Source: Lophium mytilinum (taxonomy: Eukaryota; Ascomycota; Dothideomycetes; Mytilinidiales; Mytilinidiaceae). From it: DNA of 64,000 nucleotides. A model generated the notes under the pieces. That model saw only the letters and a program-made list of their open reading frames with translations, had not been told where the DNA came from and searched no databases. Both the position numbers and the translations under genes were made by a program. The DNA is taken from positions 72,341 through 136,340 of the forward strand of contig MU004188.1 of the NCBI GenBank assembly GCA_010093605.1, written 5' to 3'. Below, one piece after another: positions 1-11,986 of the stretch (within the stretch, counting starts at the first letter, position 1; every line of letters begins with the position of its first letter).

Positions 1-2340
1 TACTATTACTATGCTAGTAGCTATATAAAATAAACTATTTCTAGTAGTTATAACTTAATATAGCCTAGGTTTATTAGTATACTTAATAATAACTTCTTAT
101 TACTATTAAATCTTATTATTTCTATTACTACTATTTACTTTTCTATTACTACTATTTACTTTTCTATTACTACTATTTACTTTTCTATTACTACTAGTAT
201 TACTACTAGTTAATCTTTTTCTTTTTCTAAGTATTACTACTAGTAGTTACTTATTATAGTATAGTTTTATTAGTAAGCTTAGTATTAGCTTATTATTACT
301 ATTAACTTTTCTACTATTTATATATATTACTAAGCTAGTAGCTATATAAAATAAGCTAATTCTACTAGTTATAGCTTAGTATAGCTTAGTTTTATTAGTA
401 TATTTAATATTAGCTAGTAATTACTATTAAATCCTATTATTTCTATTACTACTAGTATTACTACCATTAATAGTATTATTACTAGTAGTAGTAGTATTAT
501 AGCCTATAATCTTTAGGCTAAATAGAACCCTCTATATACTCTAATATAAAGCTTTAGAAAATAGCGTTCTTCTTCTTTTAAAGAAAGAATATAGCTAGAA
601 AGGAGCAATTTATATTAGATACGCCGGTAATAATTCTAAGCTTTAATTTAGCCTAATTTATATTAAAAGTAGCGTCTATCTAGTAGTAATAATTAGTAAT
701 AAATCTCTAGCTAAAAGCCTCTATATTCTTAGTCTAGAAGACTATCTACTAGAGATTATAGGCTATATATTTACCTATATATAGATTAACTTTATATATA
801 TATTATAAGCGGTATTTAAAGCCTATAGCGTATAGGTAGAGCTCTAGAGCTAATAGAGCGTTCTTCTTTATATACTAGTTAGATAGAAAAGTATATAGCT
901 CTTAGGCTAGGTTATAGAACTTCTATTTAGATATACTTAATTTCTATAGGCTTAATTAACGCCTAGTAGTTCTCTATATCTTATTAGTTTACTAAAGCTT
1001 AATTGCCCTCTCTATAGCTTTATAGGCCTCCGGCTAGTAATTTCTATAGGTAATATAGATAAGAGGATTAGATATTATTAAGTAAGCTACTTTCTCCGTG
1101 CTAGAGGCTTTTTAAAAGTAATCTAGGTATATAATTATAGCTATCTAGCTTATTACCTTTTAGTTTCTTACTATATATTTCTAAGAGATATAAATACTCT
1201 ATAAGTAGTTAAACTTACTTACTATAGTTCTCTTCCTCTATCTACTACCTTTCTCTTTAAAATCTATAAGCTAGTAATAGTTATATAATTCTAAACTATA
1301 GTATTTATATACTATTTAAACTACTATTACTTTAGATATAGGCTTAACTAATCTAGAGTTCTATACTATAAGAAAGCCTTTAAAGAAGAAGTAGTTAGTA
1401 AAGCGCTTAATAGCCTTCTCTAATAAGTTAAACTACTTACCCTTAAATAGCTCTAGAAGGTAGTAAGCTAGCATTTAATTAATTACTTTTTATATAGGGG
1501 GAATAAGATTCTAGTATAATTAGAGGTCTAGAATCTAAATCTATTACTTTTAAGAAGGTATAAGAGAGCCTAAGTATAGCTATAGTTTATTTAAGAAGGT
1601 TAGTACTAGTTTAGAAGTATAGAGTTAAAAATTAGTAGTATTTTAATTTTTTTAAGTAGGTAATATATTAATAGATTCTAGAAGTAGAGGAAACTTATCT
1701 AGATACCTAGGGGGACTACTTTTAGTATAAATAGTAGGGCTAGATATTCTTAGAGGTATAGAACTAGAGCTCCGCATACTTAGCTAATAAGAAAGAATAT
1801 ACTAAGGTATAAGAGGGGTTAATTTAATTAAAATTAGCCTCTCTATATAGCTAGGTATATAGCTATAGACTTAGCCGCTTATATAAGTATATAATTAAGT
1901 AAATTAAATAGGCTATAGGCGTAAAGGCTAATTAAAATAGAAAGGCTAAGAATAGAAAGGCTAAATATAGGTAGAGTATAGTAATAGAATAGTATATAGT
2001 ATAGAAGAAGGCCTTTTAATTAAAGATTTATATAAAGAAAGAGGGCTTCCTTTATTATTTAATAATAGATTAGATATTATATATATAGAGAATAAATAGA
2101 AAATAAAAATAGAAGAGAGAAAAGCTATTTAATATTAAAATTAATAAAATTAAAGAGAATTTCTATAATAAATATACCTATACAGGCGCGTTAAGTGCGC
2201 GGTTCCCTACTATTAATTAATAATATATTCTTACTTCTATCTAAACTTTATATACTAGCTATAATATATAGATATATAGCTATTAATCTATTATATTAGA
2301 TTCTAATTATAATAAATATTAGTAGAGTTATAATTTTTTA
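1..2340. repeat. AT-rich, RIP-degraded repeat block of unknown family
   Basis: The stretch is dominated by TA, CTA and TAG words. Reading line by line, CpA and TpG are almost absent while CpG survives (for example near 625, 835 and 2190). Loss of CpA/TpG in favour of TpA is the known result of repeat-induced point mutation in Pezizomycotina, so this was probably a repeated element. No reading frame of useful length survives and no terminal repeats were recognised, so the family cannot be assigned. Base composition returns to that of ordinary genic DNA at about 2340-2400. The left edge lies outside the window. Confidence 0.8.
120..197. repeat. 21-bp AT-rich minisatellite, about 3.7 copies
   Basis: A 21-bp unit starting TTCTATTACTACTATTTAC repeats head to tail at 120-140, 141-161 and 162-182, followed by a partial fourth copy to about 197. 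The copies are identical or nearly so. In a block otherwise scrambled by RIP this suggests the tandem array expanded after most of the mutation had taken place. Confidence 0.75.
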
Positions 2341-4939
2341 AAGTGGGGTATATTAACGTGGCCGTATTTATTTTATAGTGTTTATAAAATAGGCGAGCGA
2401 GCACGTAACATATCGGCCGGTCGAATCGGCCTGCCCCGAACGGTTCCGCTGACTCCTACACCTGGATGAACCAACATTTTCGCGACACAAACTCCGATGC
2501 GGACAACAAATCCGTTTGAGAATTCACTCGCCGATGACTACGGGCCTCAATCAATTATTCCACTGTCTTGTTGAGTTTTTGGATGAGGCCTGAACGAGTT
2601 GCACGTTCATTTAGGCTCCACCGAGCGCAGACTGCTGCTACTTGACCCGTGTGCACATGAGCTATTCTCGCTCTTTTCATCATCCAACCCTCTCCTCGAT
2701 CAGCGCCACTCTCTACCTAGGCCGCTTCCGGGCTATCTGAGACGGTCTTCATGAACATTTCGATTAGATAACACGGCTAGGCTGGGTCCCTGAAAACTAA
2801 AGAGGCAAAGGACGCGTAGTTCAAGACTAAACACCCGCCAATTTTTGCGTCCTCATGCACCAGCAACATGTCGGAAACTACCTGGCGTATCCCCGACCAT
2901 TCAGATAGTCTCCCCGGGTGACCCCCTACTATACTGCAGCAGACGTTGCTTCAACGTTCCATCTATCCATCGAAGGTCTTTCCCATCCGGTGCTACAATC
3001 TCAATTCGGAAGCCAATTAGCTCGTATGGCAGCAACCTGCCACCGCCAAAAACTCCCCAACCTGGCTTCGGCGCCCCGCGAGACGATGTAGCGTTTCCTG
3101 AGGCAACAGATCCGCACCCTCCCAGATTTCCCCCAATTGAGCAGGAAATCGTCTCCGATTCCTCATGCGTTCAGCATTTATCCATCCATGAGGGCCGAAA
3201 CTCGAGAGCTGGAGGAAGTAAGGCGCACGGCGGACCGAATGAAGGTATTGGAGCAAGACGAACCGCACGAAGACCTTGAAGCAAGACGGATTGTACACAG
3301 GTCTTGGAATAAGACAGACTACATAGTGAGAATGGGAAAGAGAAACAGAGGTAACGCCCTTGCTGTAGCCCTCATCACTTTTCCTTTGACCAAGGCCCTG
3401 AAGCAAGACGTTGGCGGGGCTCCCTAGTACACCGCAGGCTTTCATCCTAACCATAATACGCCCCAGCTCACGCGTTATCTGATCTCAAACCCGACGAGAT
3501 CCAAATACCAGGCGCCTTTGTGCCTAACCCAGAAGGGCACACGTCGAACTCGATGGGTGACGGACCGTATGACAAATTTGCAAAAGGCAATGAGGGCGAA
3601 TTTAGAACAGGTCTTTTAGACTTCTCAACCCATTTTTGCGGGCAGAACTCGCTAGCAGCCAACAGGGTTTGATCCTTTCGCAGTATGCACCGGCTCCATC
3701 GCAGGATCAACCTCAATCAAGACAAACTCACCTCCCACTGTCGACATGGGTAATAACACCAAACACACCTGCAACCGTGCTGCCGCTCTTGGAAATTGGA
3801 CCGGCGCCGCCATTCTCGAGGGCCACGGCGCTCACGACAACTGGGGCGGGTATGGCAGCTACATCTCGCTCTCCAACCACCTGATCGTTGCTAAGAACCG
3901 CGAGATGGAGAAACTGATTATGTTACGGGCAACTTGCGAGGCAAGGTCGCAGAGAATAAGTCCAACACGTACCCATGCGCTCACCATTTCTACATATTAA
4001 GAAGCACCCAGAGAATAAGTTCCAGTAAGAAGCGGTGGTGTAATGCTTGACATTGTCGTGAGGCAGCGGGCGAAGCGCTTCAAGGCGAAGGCGGCGGCGC
4101 ACAAAGCCAGGGGGAAACTTGTCCGTAGTATTCATCCAGATCACGAAACACGCTACTTATTCACTTACCCGCATAAGTACTCCACCGCTCCCGCGGATAG
4201 CAACTGCTCCTTTTGTCAGCCCTCCGTTTAGACGCTTGTGTTGCAAGAGACATCGCGTTGAGACGCCTTGGCTAGATGCTGAGGGGATTTGCACCTAAAA
4301 TCACGAAGCAATCCTTGCGTCTTGGGGCTGCCCTTGACCATATGCTTATCCGCCGCGTATGCCAGCAATGCCGGGCCACAGGGATAGGAGTGATTCATCA
4401 GGGGTTCGGTAGATGGCCGAGTAATGGGTTAGTTGATGAGCGAGGAAAGAAGCTAGCTTTAAACTATTGCGGACGCCTCAACTATGTATGAGAAAAGAAA
4501 TGCCCTAACATCGCAGGATCAAAAATGTCTATAAAGACTTCTGTTGCTGTATAAGACAAGAAACGAGGTGATCGGGGTCAGGGAAGTAGCTCAAATTTGT
4601 TCTCGTTCTGGGTACCCTAGATGCGAGGACTCTGAGGAGGTCGGCGGAATCTTACGAGTCACTGGCAGAGTCAGAGATGGCCTGAAATGATGTCCTCGGC
4701 GAGTCGCGATGACTGGATCGAGGCATGAATGGATCATTCTTCTTAGAGCTTTGTAAGGCCTAGATGGAAGGAAACAAACAGTGCTACCGGGAGAGGAAGA
4801 AAGAAGAAGTGCTGACATTCATCTGCTATCCCTTAAACCCTCTCAAATTCAATTGCAATAAGCTCGTCAACGCAATAGCTACACTGCCTCTGGAAGCTCC
4901 CCAGTTTCATAAGCACCCATCGCCCTATTTCATGCAAAT
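2341..4939. other. Gene-poor stretch beside the RIP block
   Basis: Composition here is ordinary, but the open frames are short (under about 150 codons), overlap on both strands and match no family I recognise. A fragment at 3746-3930 (+) reads like coding sequence (Gly/Asn/Trp-rich, ATG with good context) but ends without a recognisable domain or continuation. A short word close to GAAGCAAGACG occurs three times around 3250-3410. It may contain a decayed or lineage-specific gene; I cannot support a call. Confidence 0.5.
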
Positions 4940-7390
4940 CTACCCATAAACCACCTGTCCTTTCCCTAAACTTACCCACTCCCCATCGGCACCCAACCCC
5001 TTCGGCACACCCAGCGCACACGTCCGATCCGCCACCCTCCAAGTCCCCCCTGGATTCGCCTCCATCCTCACACCCCTCAACTGTTTCGGGACATTCCCAT
5101 GCTCAAACTGCCAAGGTGGATTGTCGAAGTCTTTAACACCGTGCTGCACATTCCGCAACTCCTGTCTCCAAGCCTGATTTTGAGAATACGCACGGAACGC
5201 CTCGGGTTTCGCCAACGGGGAGTAGGGCTCTAAGTGCCAGATCATGTTCTCAAACCACGGCGCATCTTTCAGCGCGACGGGTATGGCGAGGGTGTAGCGG
5301 GGGTAGAAGACAGGGCCGAGGGTGAGCCTGGAGGGTCCGATGGGGATACGCGAGCAGCCGGAGAGAGCGGAGCGGAGGCGCGGGTCGGAGAGATACGTGA
5401 GGTATTTATGGAGGGGGTCGGTATAGCGGGCGCAGAAGGCATCAACATCGGATTCTTCTTGATCTTGGGCTATGAGGTAAATGAGGAGGGTGGTTGCTTC
5501 GAATAGGGATGGCTCCGGGGGGTGGATGATGGGCTCGCTGGGAAAGAGGAGTTCAAGACTTGTTTCATCTTCAATAGAGGCAAGAGCGTCCACCACCCAG
5601 TCCATGCCGCATTCCATGATGCAATCAACAGAGCTAGCGAGGAAGAAGCGGAGCTGTACGATTTGCGATTCTAGTGGTATCCGGTCCGCAGTTCTGACTT
5701 CGTGGCGGCCCCATTTGTAGATGAAGTCGCCGATATTGTGCCCAGATGTTGTTTCGAGAAGTAAGTCGGACGTTTCGAGAGCCCTAGGAGAGGGAATAAT
5801 TGTCTCAACCGGCTTCTGAATAATAAGTAGGTCCAAGGTGATGCTTTCATGCGATATCGCCTGTATTCCATGTTGCAGTGAAAGTGGCTGGTACGACACA
5901 GGCATATACCTCTCAACGTACGGCCGGCGGATCCAGGAGTTCACCCAGTGACCGTGTTCCAAGTCGACTGCGTCTACCCTGCCTCCTGTCTCCTCAATCC
6001 CGTTCATCGCGCCTCCGCCAGCTCCCGCGTCGGATCCATTCAGCTCTTCCTTGCCATGAGCGTCGGCGTCTGCGTCGGCATCGTGCCGGACCCTGGCTAC
6101 CTGAAGACTCTCATCTTTTATGAAGCTTTGAACCCAAGGCCCCTTTTGAGATAGAATTGACAAGTCGCCTGTGGCTACAGCCAGGGCGGAAATCTTGTAA
6201 TAGCACTCGTCCAAAGTCGTGGCGGTGCCTGTGAAGTATATTCCAATACCACACAAATTTAGGACAATGGAAATCATGTCGCCGACGTAGAAACACGTGG
6301 TGAGGCAGTCGAGGAGGTAGAGCTCTTTCGTGAGGCTGAAAGAGCCTCTCTGGTACCCTTTCTGAAGTGGAGACTTTTGGGCCAGTCGCGCAATTTGCGT
6401 GCCACCTAGATTGCTAACAACGCCCTCATTCTGATTCGTGAGAAGGCGGCTGACGGTAGATAAGGTATCGAGGAGGGAAAACAGTGTCCAGTCTATCGTG
6501 GCAACGGTTCCATCCTCGCAGTATACCAGAAACAGCCGGTCGTTGGTGAGGGTTGTGTCAACAAAGTTACCGAAGGCCGTGTCTTCGAAATGTGGATGTA
6601 CCCGAAATTCATGATGGCACCATGACCTTGTAAACCAGCGTGCGGAGCGCACTTTCGAACAAAGAGCGATCATGATGCTATGATCTGCTGGGGACAGATT
6701 CATTACGCGGAATACGATCTCGAGCGCTTTTGTCCCGGACGCCTCTCCATTCTCGTCGGTGAACGCAGCATTCTGCAAGGCTATCACTTTCACAAGTCTT
6801 GCATGGCGCCGAATAAACAGTTCCTCTTCCTTGGAGAGTATGATGTCTTCTAGGAGGATGAGGATTTGCCTTGCGCTATTATAGATTATGTCCATAGAGC
6901 CTATGGCGATTTTCTTTTCTTCGTTGTTCTTTTGATCAATACACAGAGCATCAATCCAAATGCCCTCGTCAGCATGAGCACGAAGTTCCAAGATGCGCTG
7001 AACCATCGCTATTGAGATTGGCCAAGGAAGAAGAGCTGGGCGATGTTGAGAGGGGTTCCAAGTCTCGGATGGCCAGCAGTAGCTAAGAGCGACGAAAGAC
7101 GGAACCAGCTCGGTTGGATTGGAAACGACTGCAGACTGGTTCGGGAGCATCATTCGTAAAGTTAACTGATCAAGAGCGACCGGTTTCAGCTGAAATTCTT
7201 TGGCCAGATCGGCGTTTATCCGCCGCAGACTGTTGAGCGTCGCTTCCGCGTCATCCTTGCTTTCCATGGATTTCGCAACAGAAGTGTTGAGAAGATGGAT
7301 CTTGTTTTCGTTAGATAGCTTGCAAAGAGCCCATCCTTCTCCAGAGGGCGTGGAAGTGTTGAAAGGGCTGGGTTCGAGACATCGTTCCAT
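4940..7390 (-). CDS. HET-domain (heterokaryon incompatibility-type) protein
   Basis: Single-exon protein of 816 residues. The HET domain is in the N-terminal third: a SYCW core at about 103-106, an IWIDALCIDQ motif at 144-153 and the following segment MDIIYNSARQILILLED at about 166-182. HET proteins take part in nonself recognition and programmed death after hyphal fusion; many paralogues have no known partner. The C-terminal 500 residues contain an acidic low-complexity patch (alternating Asp-Ala, then Gly-rich) and no domain I recognise. The ATG at 7390 is preceded two codons upstream by an in-frame TGA, which supports this start unless a 5' exon is spliced in. The frame is intact and looks functional. 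Confidence 0.88.
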   Translation of the reverse strand: MERCLEPSPFNTSTPSGEGWALCKLSNENKIHLLNTSVAKSMESKDDAEATLNSLRRINADLAKEFQLKPVALDQLTLRMMLPNQSAVVSNPTELVPSFVALSYCWPSETWNPSQHRPALLPWPISIAMVQRILELRAHADEGIWIDALCIDQKNNEEKKIAIGSMDIIYNSARQILILLEDIILSKEEELFIRRHARLVKVIALQNAAFTDENGEASGTKALEIVFRVMNLSPADHSIMIALCSKVRSARWFTRSWCHHEFRVHPHFEDTAFGNFVDTTLTNDRLFLVYCEDGTVATIDWTLFSLLDTLSTVSRLLTNQNEGVVSNLGGTQIARLAQKSPLQKGYQRGSFSLTKELYLLDCLTTCFYVGDMISIVLNLCGIGIYFTGTATTLDECYYKISALAVATGDLSILSQKGPWVQSFIKDESLQVARVRHDADADADAHGKEELNGSDAGAGGGAMNGIEETGGRVDAVDLEHGHWVNSWIRRPYVERYMPVSYQPLSLQHGIQAISHESITLDLLIIQKPVETIIPSPRALETSDLLLETTSGHNIGDFIYKWGRHEVRTADRIPLESQIVQLRFFLASSVDCIMECGMDWVVDALASIEDETSLELLFPSEPIIHPPEPSLFEATTLLIYLIAQDQEESDVDAFCARYTDPLHKYLTYLSDPRLRSALSGCSRIPIGPSRLTLGPVFYPRYTLAIPVALKDAPWFENMIWHLEPYSPLAKPEAFRAYSQNQAWRQELRNVQHGVKDFDNPPWQFEHGNVPKQLRGVRMEANPGGTWRVADRTCALGVPKGLGADGEWVSLGKGQVVYG

Positions 7391-8063
7391 GATTCAGTTC
7401 TTGTGGGTGGTCTGGTCTGGTCCACTCGAGCGACAAAGCGTTGAAGACCGCTCTCAGAGTCCAGATTGGAGATACATAAAATGCGCCTGAAGGTGTAGAG
7501 ATTGCAAAGAGCGGGCTGAAGACGGTGTAGATACACACCACCTGTAGAGTTGGTAGCTGAAACTTCGTCTTATTCGGGTCTAGACTGGGTATGTGGCGCT
7601 AAAAAGGAAACAGAGATAATACGTGTAAGAAAAAGACGACACCCTCTCTGGCGGCAAGCTGGACCGTGTTCTACTCACGTTACTCAGCGCAATCCCCTGG
7701 CCGTTGCTCTCTTCGCCTTCTTGCCTATCTGCGTTGATGAGCTTGCCCAAGAAAATGCGCCCTTCTAGCGACCCTCCCATGGCTTGTCGAAGCTGTGAAT
7801 AGATCAGCGGAGGAAGAATCAGAAAGTCACAGACAAAACGTGCAAAGCTCTTGTTTTTCCGCAATGCAGTCTCAGGTAGAAAAGAATCTCTGGTCATCAC
7901 TTCTGCGCAAGATGTCTCAAATTAGCACCCGTTTCTTGTACATTTAAGGCCGGGTATAGTTAAACATTACTGAATTAGCAGATGCATGCTAAAGACGATG
8001 TTATTTAAGATGCCGGATGCGACAGCAGATATTCCATGTCTTCAACATATACAAGACCGTTGC
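7391..8063. other. Spacer upstream of HET gene with possible 5' exon
   Basis: On the minus strand an open segment from about 7897 to 7675 ends in a good donor-like GTGAGT near 7674, and acceptor-like TACAG and TTCAG sites follow near 7540 and 7500. This could be a spliced leader of the HET transcript or a separate small gene. The encoded peptide (about 74 residues, rather basic) has no recognised domain. No splicing combination I tried joins it convincingly in frame to the HET start at 7390. Confidence 0.3.
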
Positions 8064-8771
8064 TCACTGAGCTTCTTGGAGTAGCTTTCTTCCTTTCTGC
8101 ACCATTTCAGAGTTCTCAATGACAGGCTGTCTCGCCCCGTTCACCACCAAATCTGCCACAGTCGCCCCCACCTCTTCGCCTCTAATCGCCAAACTGGTCC
8201 CGAATACGTATTCCGTCACCCTATTCAGGAACGCGTCGCCACCAAAGAGTATACCCCCAGGCCTGATGATGAGGGCCTCCCAAACATCACGATGAGCCTC
8301 TGCAAACTCCAGCGTCTTCGTGGCAAGCAAGCCTTTCATCCGCCGTTGATCCCACAAAAAGAACAGCCAGCGGGATTGATCCGACTCCACAAATGCGCCT
8401 GATAGGAGAATGAATCGGAACTTTCTACTCCTTCCTTCCCGGTTTTCTGAGGATGCGAGGAGTCTTTTCGCAAAAGCTTCCTGGAAAGCGAGAGGATATT
8501 TCAGGTTGACGTCCTCGTTCAGGTTGTAGGTGCCCATTGCCCAGACAAGGGCGTGTGCGTCCTGAATCTTCTCCCACGTTTCGTCCGGCACGGTTTCCAA
8601 GTCGCCAAAGTCTGGTATGATGACGTTTTGGACTTTTTGGTTTTGTATGCTGGTGTTCGGGAGCGGTCTTCTGGTCAATGCGATGACCTGGGTTATGCCG
8701 TCCCGTCGAACGGCTTGTTGCAGAATCATGCCTCCGATGGCGCCCGTTGCGCCGACGATGAGGACCTTCAT
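8064..8771 (-). CDS. NAD(P)-binding Rossmann-fold protein (atypical SDR)
   Basis: Intronless 235-residue protein. It opens with a beta strand followed by the dinucleotide-binding pattern GxxGxxG (GATGAIGG, residues 7-14), as in atypical short-chain dehydrogenases of the NmrA/HTATIP2-like group. Later blocks fit this fold: an ALVWAMGTYN segment after the fourth strand, FILLSGAF as the strand that carries the active-site region, and IIRPGGILFGG in the C-terminal half. A canonical YxxxK pair is not obvious, so it may be a nucleotide-sensing or epimerase-like protein and not a classical oxidoreductase. Probably cytosolic: no signal peptide or membrane segment. The substrate cannot be read from the sequence. 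Confidence 0.82.
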   Translation of the reverse strand: MKVLIVGATGAIGGMILQQAVRRDGITQVIALTRRPLPNTSIQNQKVQNVIIPDFGDLETVPDETWEKIQDAHALVWAMGTYNLNEDVNLKYPLAFQEAFAKRLLASSENREGRSRKFRFILLSGAFVESDQSRWLFFLWDQRRMKGLLATKTLEFAEAHRDVWEALIIRPGGILFGGDAFLNRVTEYVFGTSLAIRGEEVGATVADLVVNGARQPVIENSEMVQKGRKLLQEAQ

Positions 8772-9817
8772 GTTAGAGATTCGAGAGGGACGAACTTGAT
8801 CGTGGCTACCGCGGAAGAGAAGGAAACAAAAACGACGAGGGGATTAAGATGGTCTTATGAATGGTACACCGTCCTCGCCGGACGAAAACCGCGATTCTAA
8901 GTTAAGCCCCAGCAAAGATTGTCGTCAACCAGCCATTTTGAGCGGCTAGCGGAAGCGGAGAGCATGGACATGCCATCATTTGCAGGCGGACCTTCGATTA
9001 ACCGGAACTACGAGTATCACGGAGGACACATATCATCTAGCAGGGCGTCGCCTAGGTAGATGAAGGGGCGTTGTTACGGACACAGCAAAAGAACGGCATC
9101 AATCACGTGATATGACCCCGCAACACGGAACCGGGGAATCGGTCGACTTTCGGTCCGCAGCCCAAGAAGGTTCCTCCGACATGATGGATTACAGCATTTG
9201 AAGCATTGTGTTATCAAGATTGCTTACGCCGGATACGAGCGCTTTTTGCCTAATGAAGATACTAACGAGCCCAGTTCCAGCAGCGCTTAGCCAATCAAAC
9301 ACCTTCGCAACCGAAAGCTTTTTGGTAATTGGGCTCTGGCTCGATAAAACACTTACCCTGAACAGCGCTATACGCCGCCGCTGTGCTAAAACTCTAAAAC
9401 TCCGAAACTCATGTATGTAAGCGACCAGACGCCTTCGTAAGCGGTGGACGTCTTGAGATACCATTTCCATGCCACATACATATACACCTGCCTATCGTTC
9501 TTTTACTTCTTCTTTTCATCTTCTCAACTGCGACATATTGTCGTTCACCGTATCCCCTCATATAATATAGAAGCTCCACTCCATTGCCTTCTAATCAACA
9601 CCATATCCATATTCCTCCTCACTCTTCTCCCGTCCCCACCCATCACGTGTTGTGTTACTAGCGCCTAGTCAATCCATCTACATTACCATAGTCTTTCTCA
9701 CCCAGGTAGGCCGCTCAATTCCAGTCCGACAGAAACAGACGTCTCAGTTCCAATCTAGTCCTATCACTTCCCACAAGTCCATCCCCATCAAACCCACCTC
9801 AACACCAAGGCCTCAAA
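8772..9817. promoter_or_regulatory. Divergent intergenic region; CT-rich promoter tract
   Basis: No gene is visible between the SDR-like gene and the DUF4260 gene. The last 350 bases before the start at 9818 hold pyrimidine-rich tracts (for example 9497-9530, dominated by CTT/TTC) and an AT-rich ATATAATATAG at about 9560, features common in fungal core promoters. The rest shows no structure. Confidence 0.4.
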
Positions 9818-10198
9818 ATGCCCGGCCCACCAGACGGTTTCGCAAAAACGTGGCCCAAGATCCTCCTCCAGGTCGAAGGCGCCTGCATCTTCGGATCCAC
9901 CATCTGGGCCTATTCGCGCTTCAACCAATCATGGTGGACCTTTGCCGGACTCCTGCTCCTCCCAGATCTAGGCATGGTCGGATACCTCCGCGACACCACT
10001 TTGGGAGCTGTGGTGTATAACTCGGTGCACACGGAAACGCCACCTATTTTGCTATTGTGCACGGCGCTAGCACAGGGTAGTGAGAAGGGAGCTGGGTTGG
10101 CGCTGTGTTGGCTTGCGCACATTGGGATGGATCGCATGCTGGGGTTCGGGTTGAAGTATGGGACTGCGTTTGGACATACGCATTTGGGGAATATCTGA
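9818..10198 (+). CDS. DUF4260 family small membrane protein
   Basis: Intronless protein of 126 residues starting at an ATG in good context (CAAAATGCC). The pattern matches the DUF4260 family: an early Gly-Ala segment, a hydrophobic stretch ending in PDLGMVGYLRD (about 50-60), then GAVVYNSVHT, and a C-terminal AHIGMDRMLGFGLKY followed by THLG. Hydrophobic segments near residues 20-50 and 72-102 suggest an integral membrane protein. DUF4260 occurs in bacteria and fungi and has no established function. The conserved His, Asp and Arg residues cluster around the predicted membrane ends. Confidence 0.8.
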   Translation: MPGPPDGFAKTWPKILLQVEGACIFGSTIWAYSRFNQSWWTFAGLLLLPDLGMVGYLRDTTLGAVVYNSVHTETPPILLLCTALAQGSEKGAGLALCWLAHIGMDRMLGFGLKYGTAFGHTHLGNI

Positions 10199-11986
10199 TT
10201 TAGATGGAAATGGAACGAAAGAGCCAGGATTTAAGGGATCAAGACAAAAACTCGTCGAAGCATGGAGGCTCAACTTCTCTATCCTCAGTTGACATTTTCT
10301 CAAGAGCCATGGGGTGTGTCCACGCCGCCCCACATTCTGCAAGTCGTATTTTCGTTCTAGCAGTTAGTCAGTCACAGAGCGACATGTCTTCCCACTGGAC
10401 GAGCCTTGTCCATCTTTGGATCGCGTCCTTGGAGGCCAGCAACGCTGAAGAAAAAAGTACCTTTGTGACACAGATAAATAGGAGGCCGTTCCATCCTAAA
10501 ATTTCCGTACTATAAGATAGCACCTGAACGACAGGGGAATCGTCCATTAATGTGACATGCGATTCCTGGTCAAATATCGAATAGTTGCTAAGAAGCCGCA
10601 TATAAAGCGTATGTGGAGGTTCCCTTATATACGCCCTTATCTTCGAGGGATGCGATTTGAGAAGAAAGAACTCGAAATGAGGATTCCGGACGAGGTTAAT
10701 ATCATCATTTACAGTGGTGGGTCGACATGGTGAGCGCTACGTCAATTTGTCAACGACCTATTACTCGCTGGTCCGCCATCGTCTATACATATCTCCGATG
10801 AAGTACCGAAGGAGTATCCAAAGCGACGCTGTTTTTAAGCGCTGTACTAGACAGGTGGACGAGAAGTGGCCGCTGTGCAATAGATGTAGTGAGACTCGCG
10901 TCCATTTTAGCGAGAGGTTTGTGCAGTTGCCCAGCGTTATCCCAGAAGGCAGTCGAGCTGAACTAGATAATCGTTGGATGAGTTACGTGAAGGTTGAAAG
11001 CGTATTGGGTCCTCTTCGAGGGCATCTCGGTCTATGTTGACCTTTTCGGGCCGAGAAAGCACTACGCGAAGAAGAAGTTCCACGTTGTTGCCCTAAACGG
11101 AGGGGTGAAGAAGGACCTGATAACGATTGATCTCCGGGGAACGAAAGAGGTTGCATAGCCGCGGAGAGCATGGCCGCGGAGAGCAGGGGAGGAGAACGGC
11201 ACCCACTTCGACGATCCAGGGAATGATATCATACTTGCCACTATCTTTTTGAGATATGAGATGGACCTCACTTGTTATCCGCTGCGCAGCTAGTGTAGCG
11301 GTGGATCGACTATGACCCGATGCGGGGGAGATTCGAGAGATGGTCGGGGGCCGATCACCACAACCTACAATCCACGGGTCGGCAATCGCTCTCACTTCTC
11401 CACATCCGGTATGGAGCATTCCGCGCAACCAAGAGAGTTGCTTTTTCCGCCTAGCAACATTGGTTCGATACCCCACCTCGCACTGTGCTTCTCAAAATCG
11501 ACATCATTCCTTGGGGACTTGGGCTTTTTTGGAAGAAGATCCTCGTAACTAGCAGAGCAGTATCGAAGATCAGATACCGTCAAGGTTGCTGCCTCGAGTT
11601 TTCAAAACTCGTCAACAGATGCGTCGTAATACATTAGCATAGATGTCCTTGGCAGGTTGACGTCGTTAAGTTAGCCTTCCTAAGTTGCGTGCTACCGATT
11701 CTCATTATATTACGTCGAAAGAGAGTATCTTGTAGGCCATGATGCTTTGACAAGTGGATGTGTAGCCTTCATCCACAGTTCACGAAGGCTGTCGTTCCAT
11801 GCATGTTTCAGGCCCGTTACATATTTACTCATACACGAGGGTATATATATCTTTGAACGAATGTGCGTGATCATGTGCGGTAGTGAGGATAGATACCCTT
11901 CTATGAACCCCGGCCCGGTACGATCAAACCTCTATAGACCGAGCCGGAGCCGTTCAACGCTTCCAGAGATCGTGCCGACGCAACCC
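10199..11986. other. Intergenic stretch, no supported gene
   Basis: About 1.8 kb with only short overlapping frames on both strands (none above about 130 codons and none with a recognisable motif). A short imperfect direct repeat, CCGCGGAGAGCA, occurs at about 11160 and again about 15 bp later. Part of this must be the 3' end of the permease transcript (end of CDS 11987) and the terminator of the DUF4260 gene. Confidence 0.5.

Noticed and set aside
2845-3454. Overlapping frames of about 145 codons on both strands
   Set aside because: No family resemblance, mutual overlap and a location beside a RIP block; more likely chance or decayed sequence.
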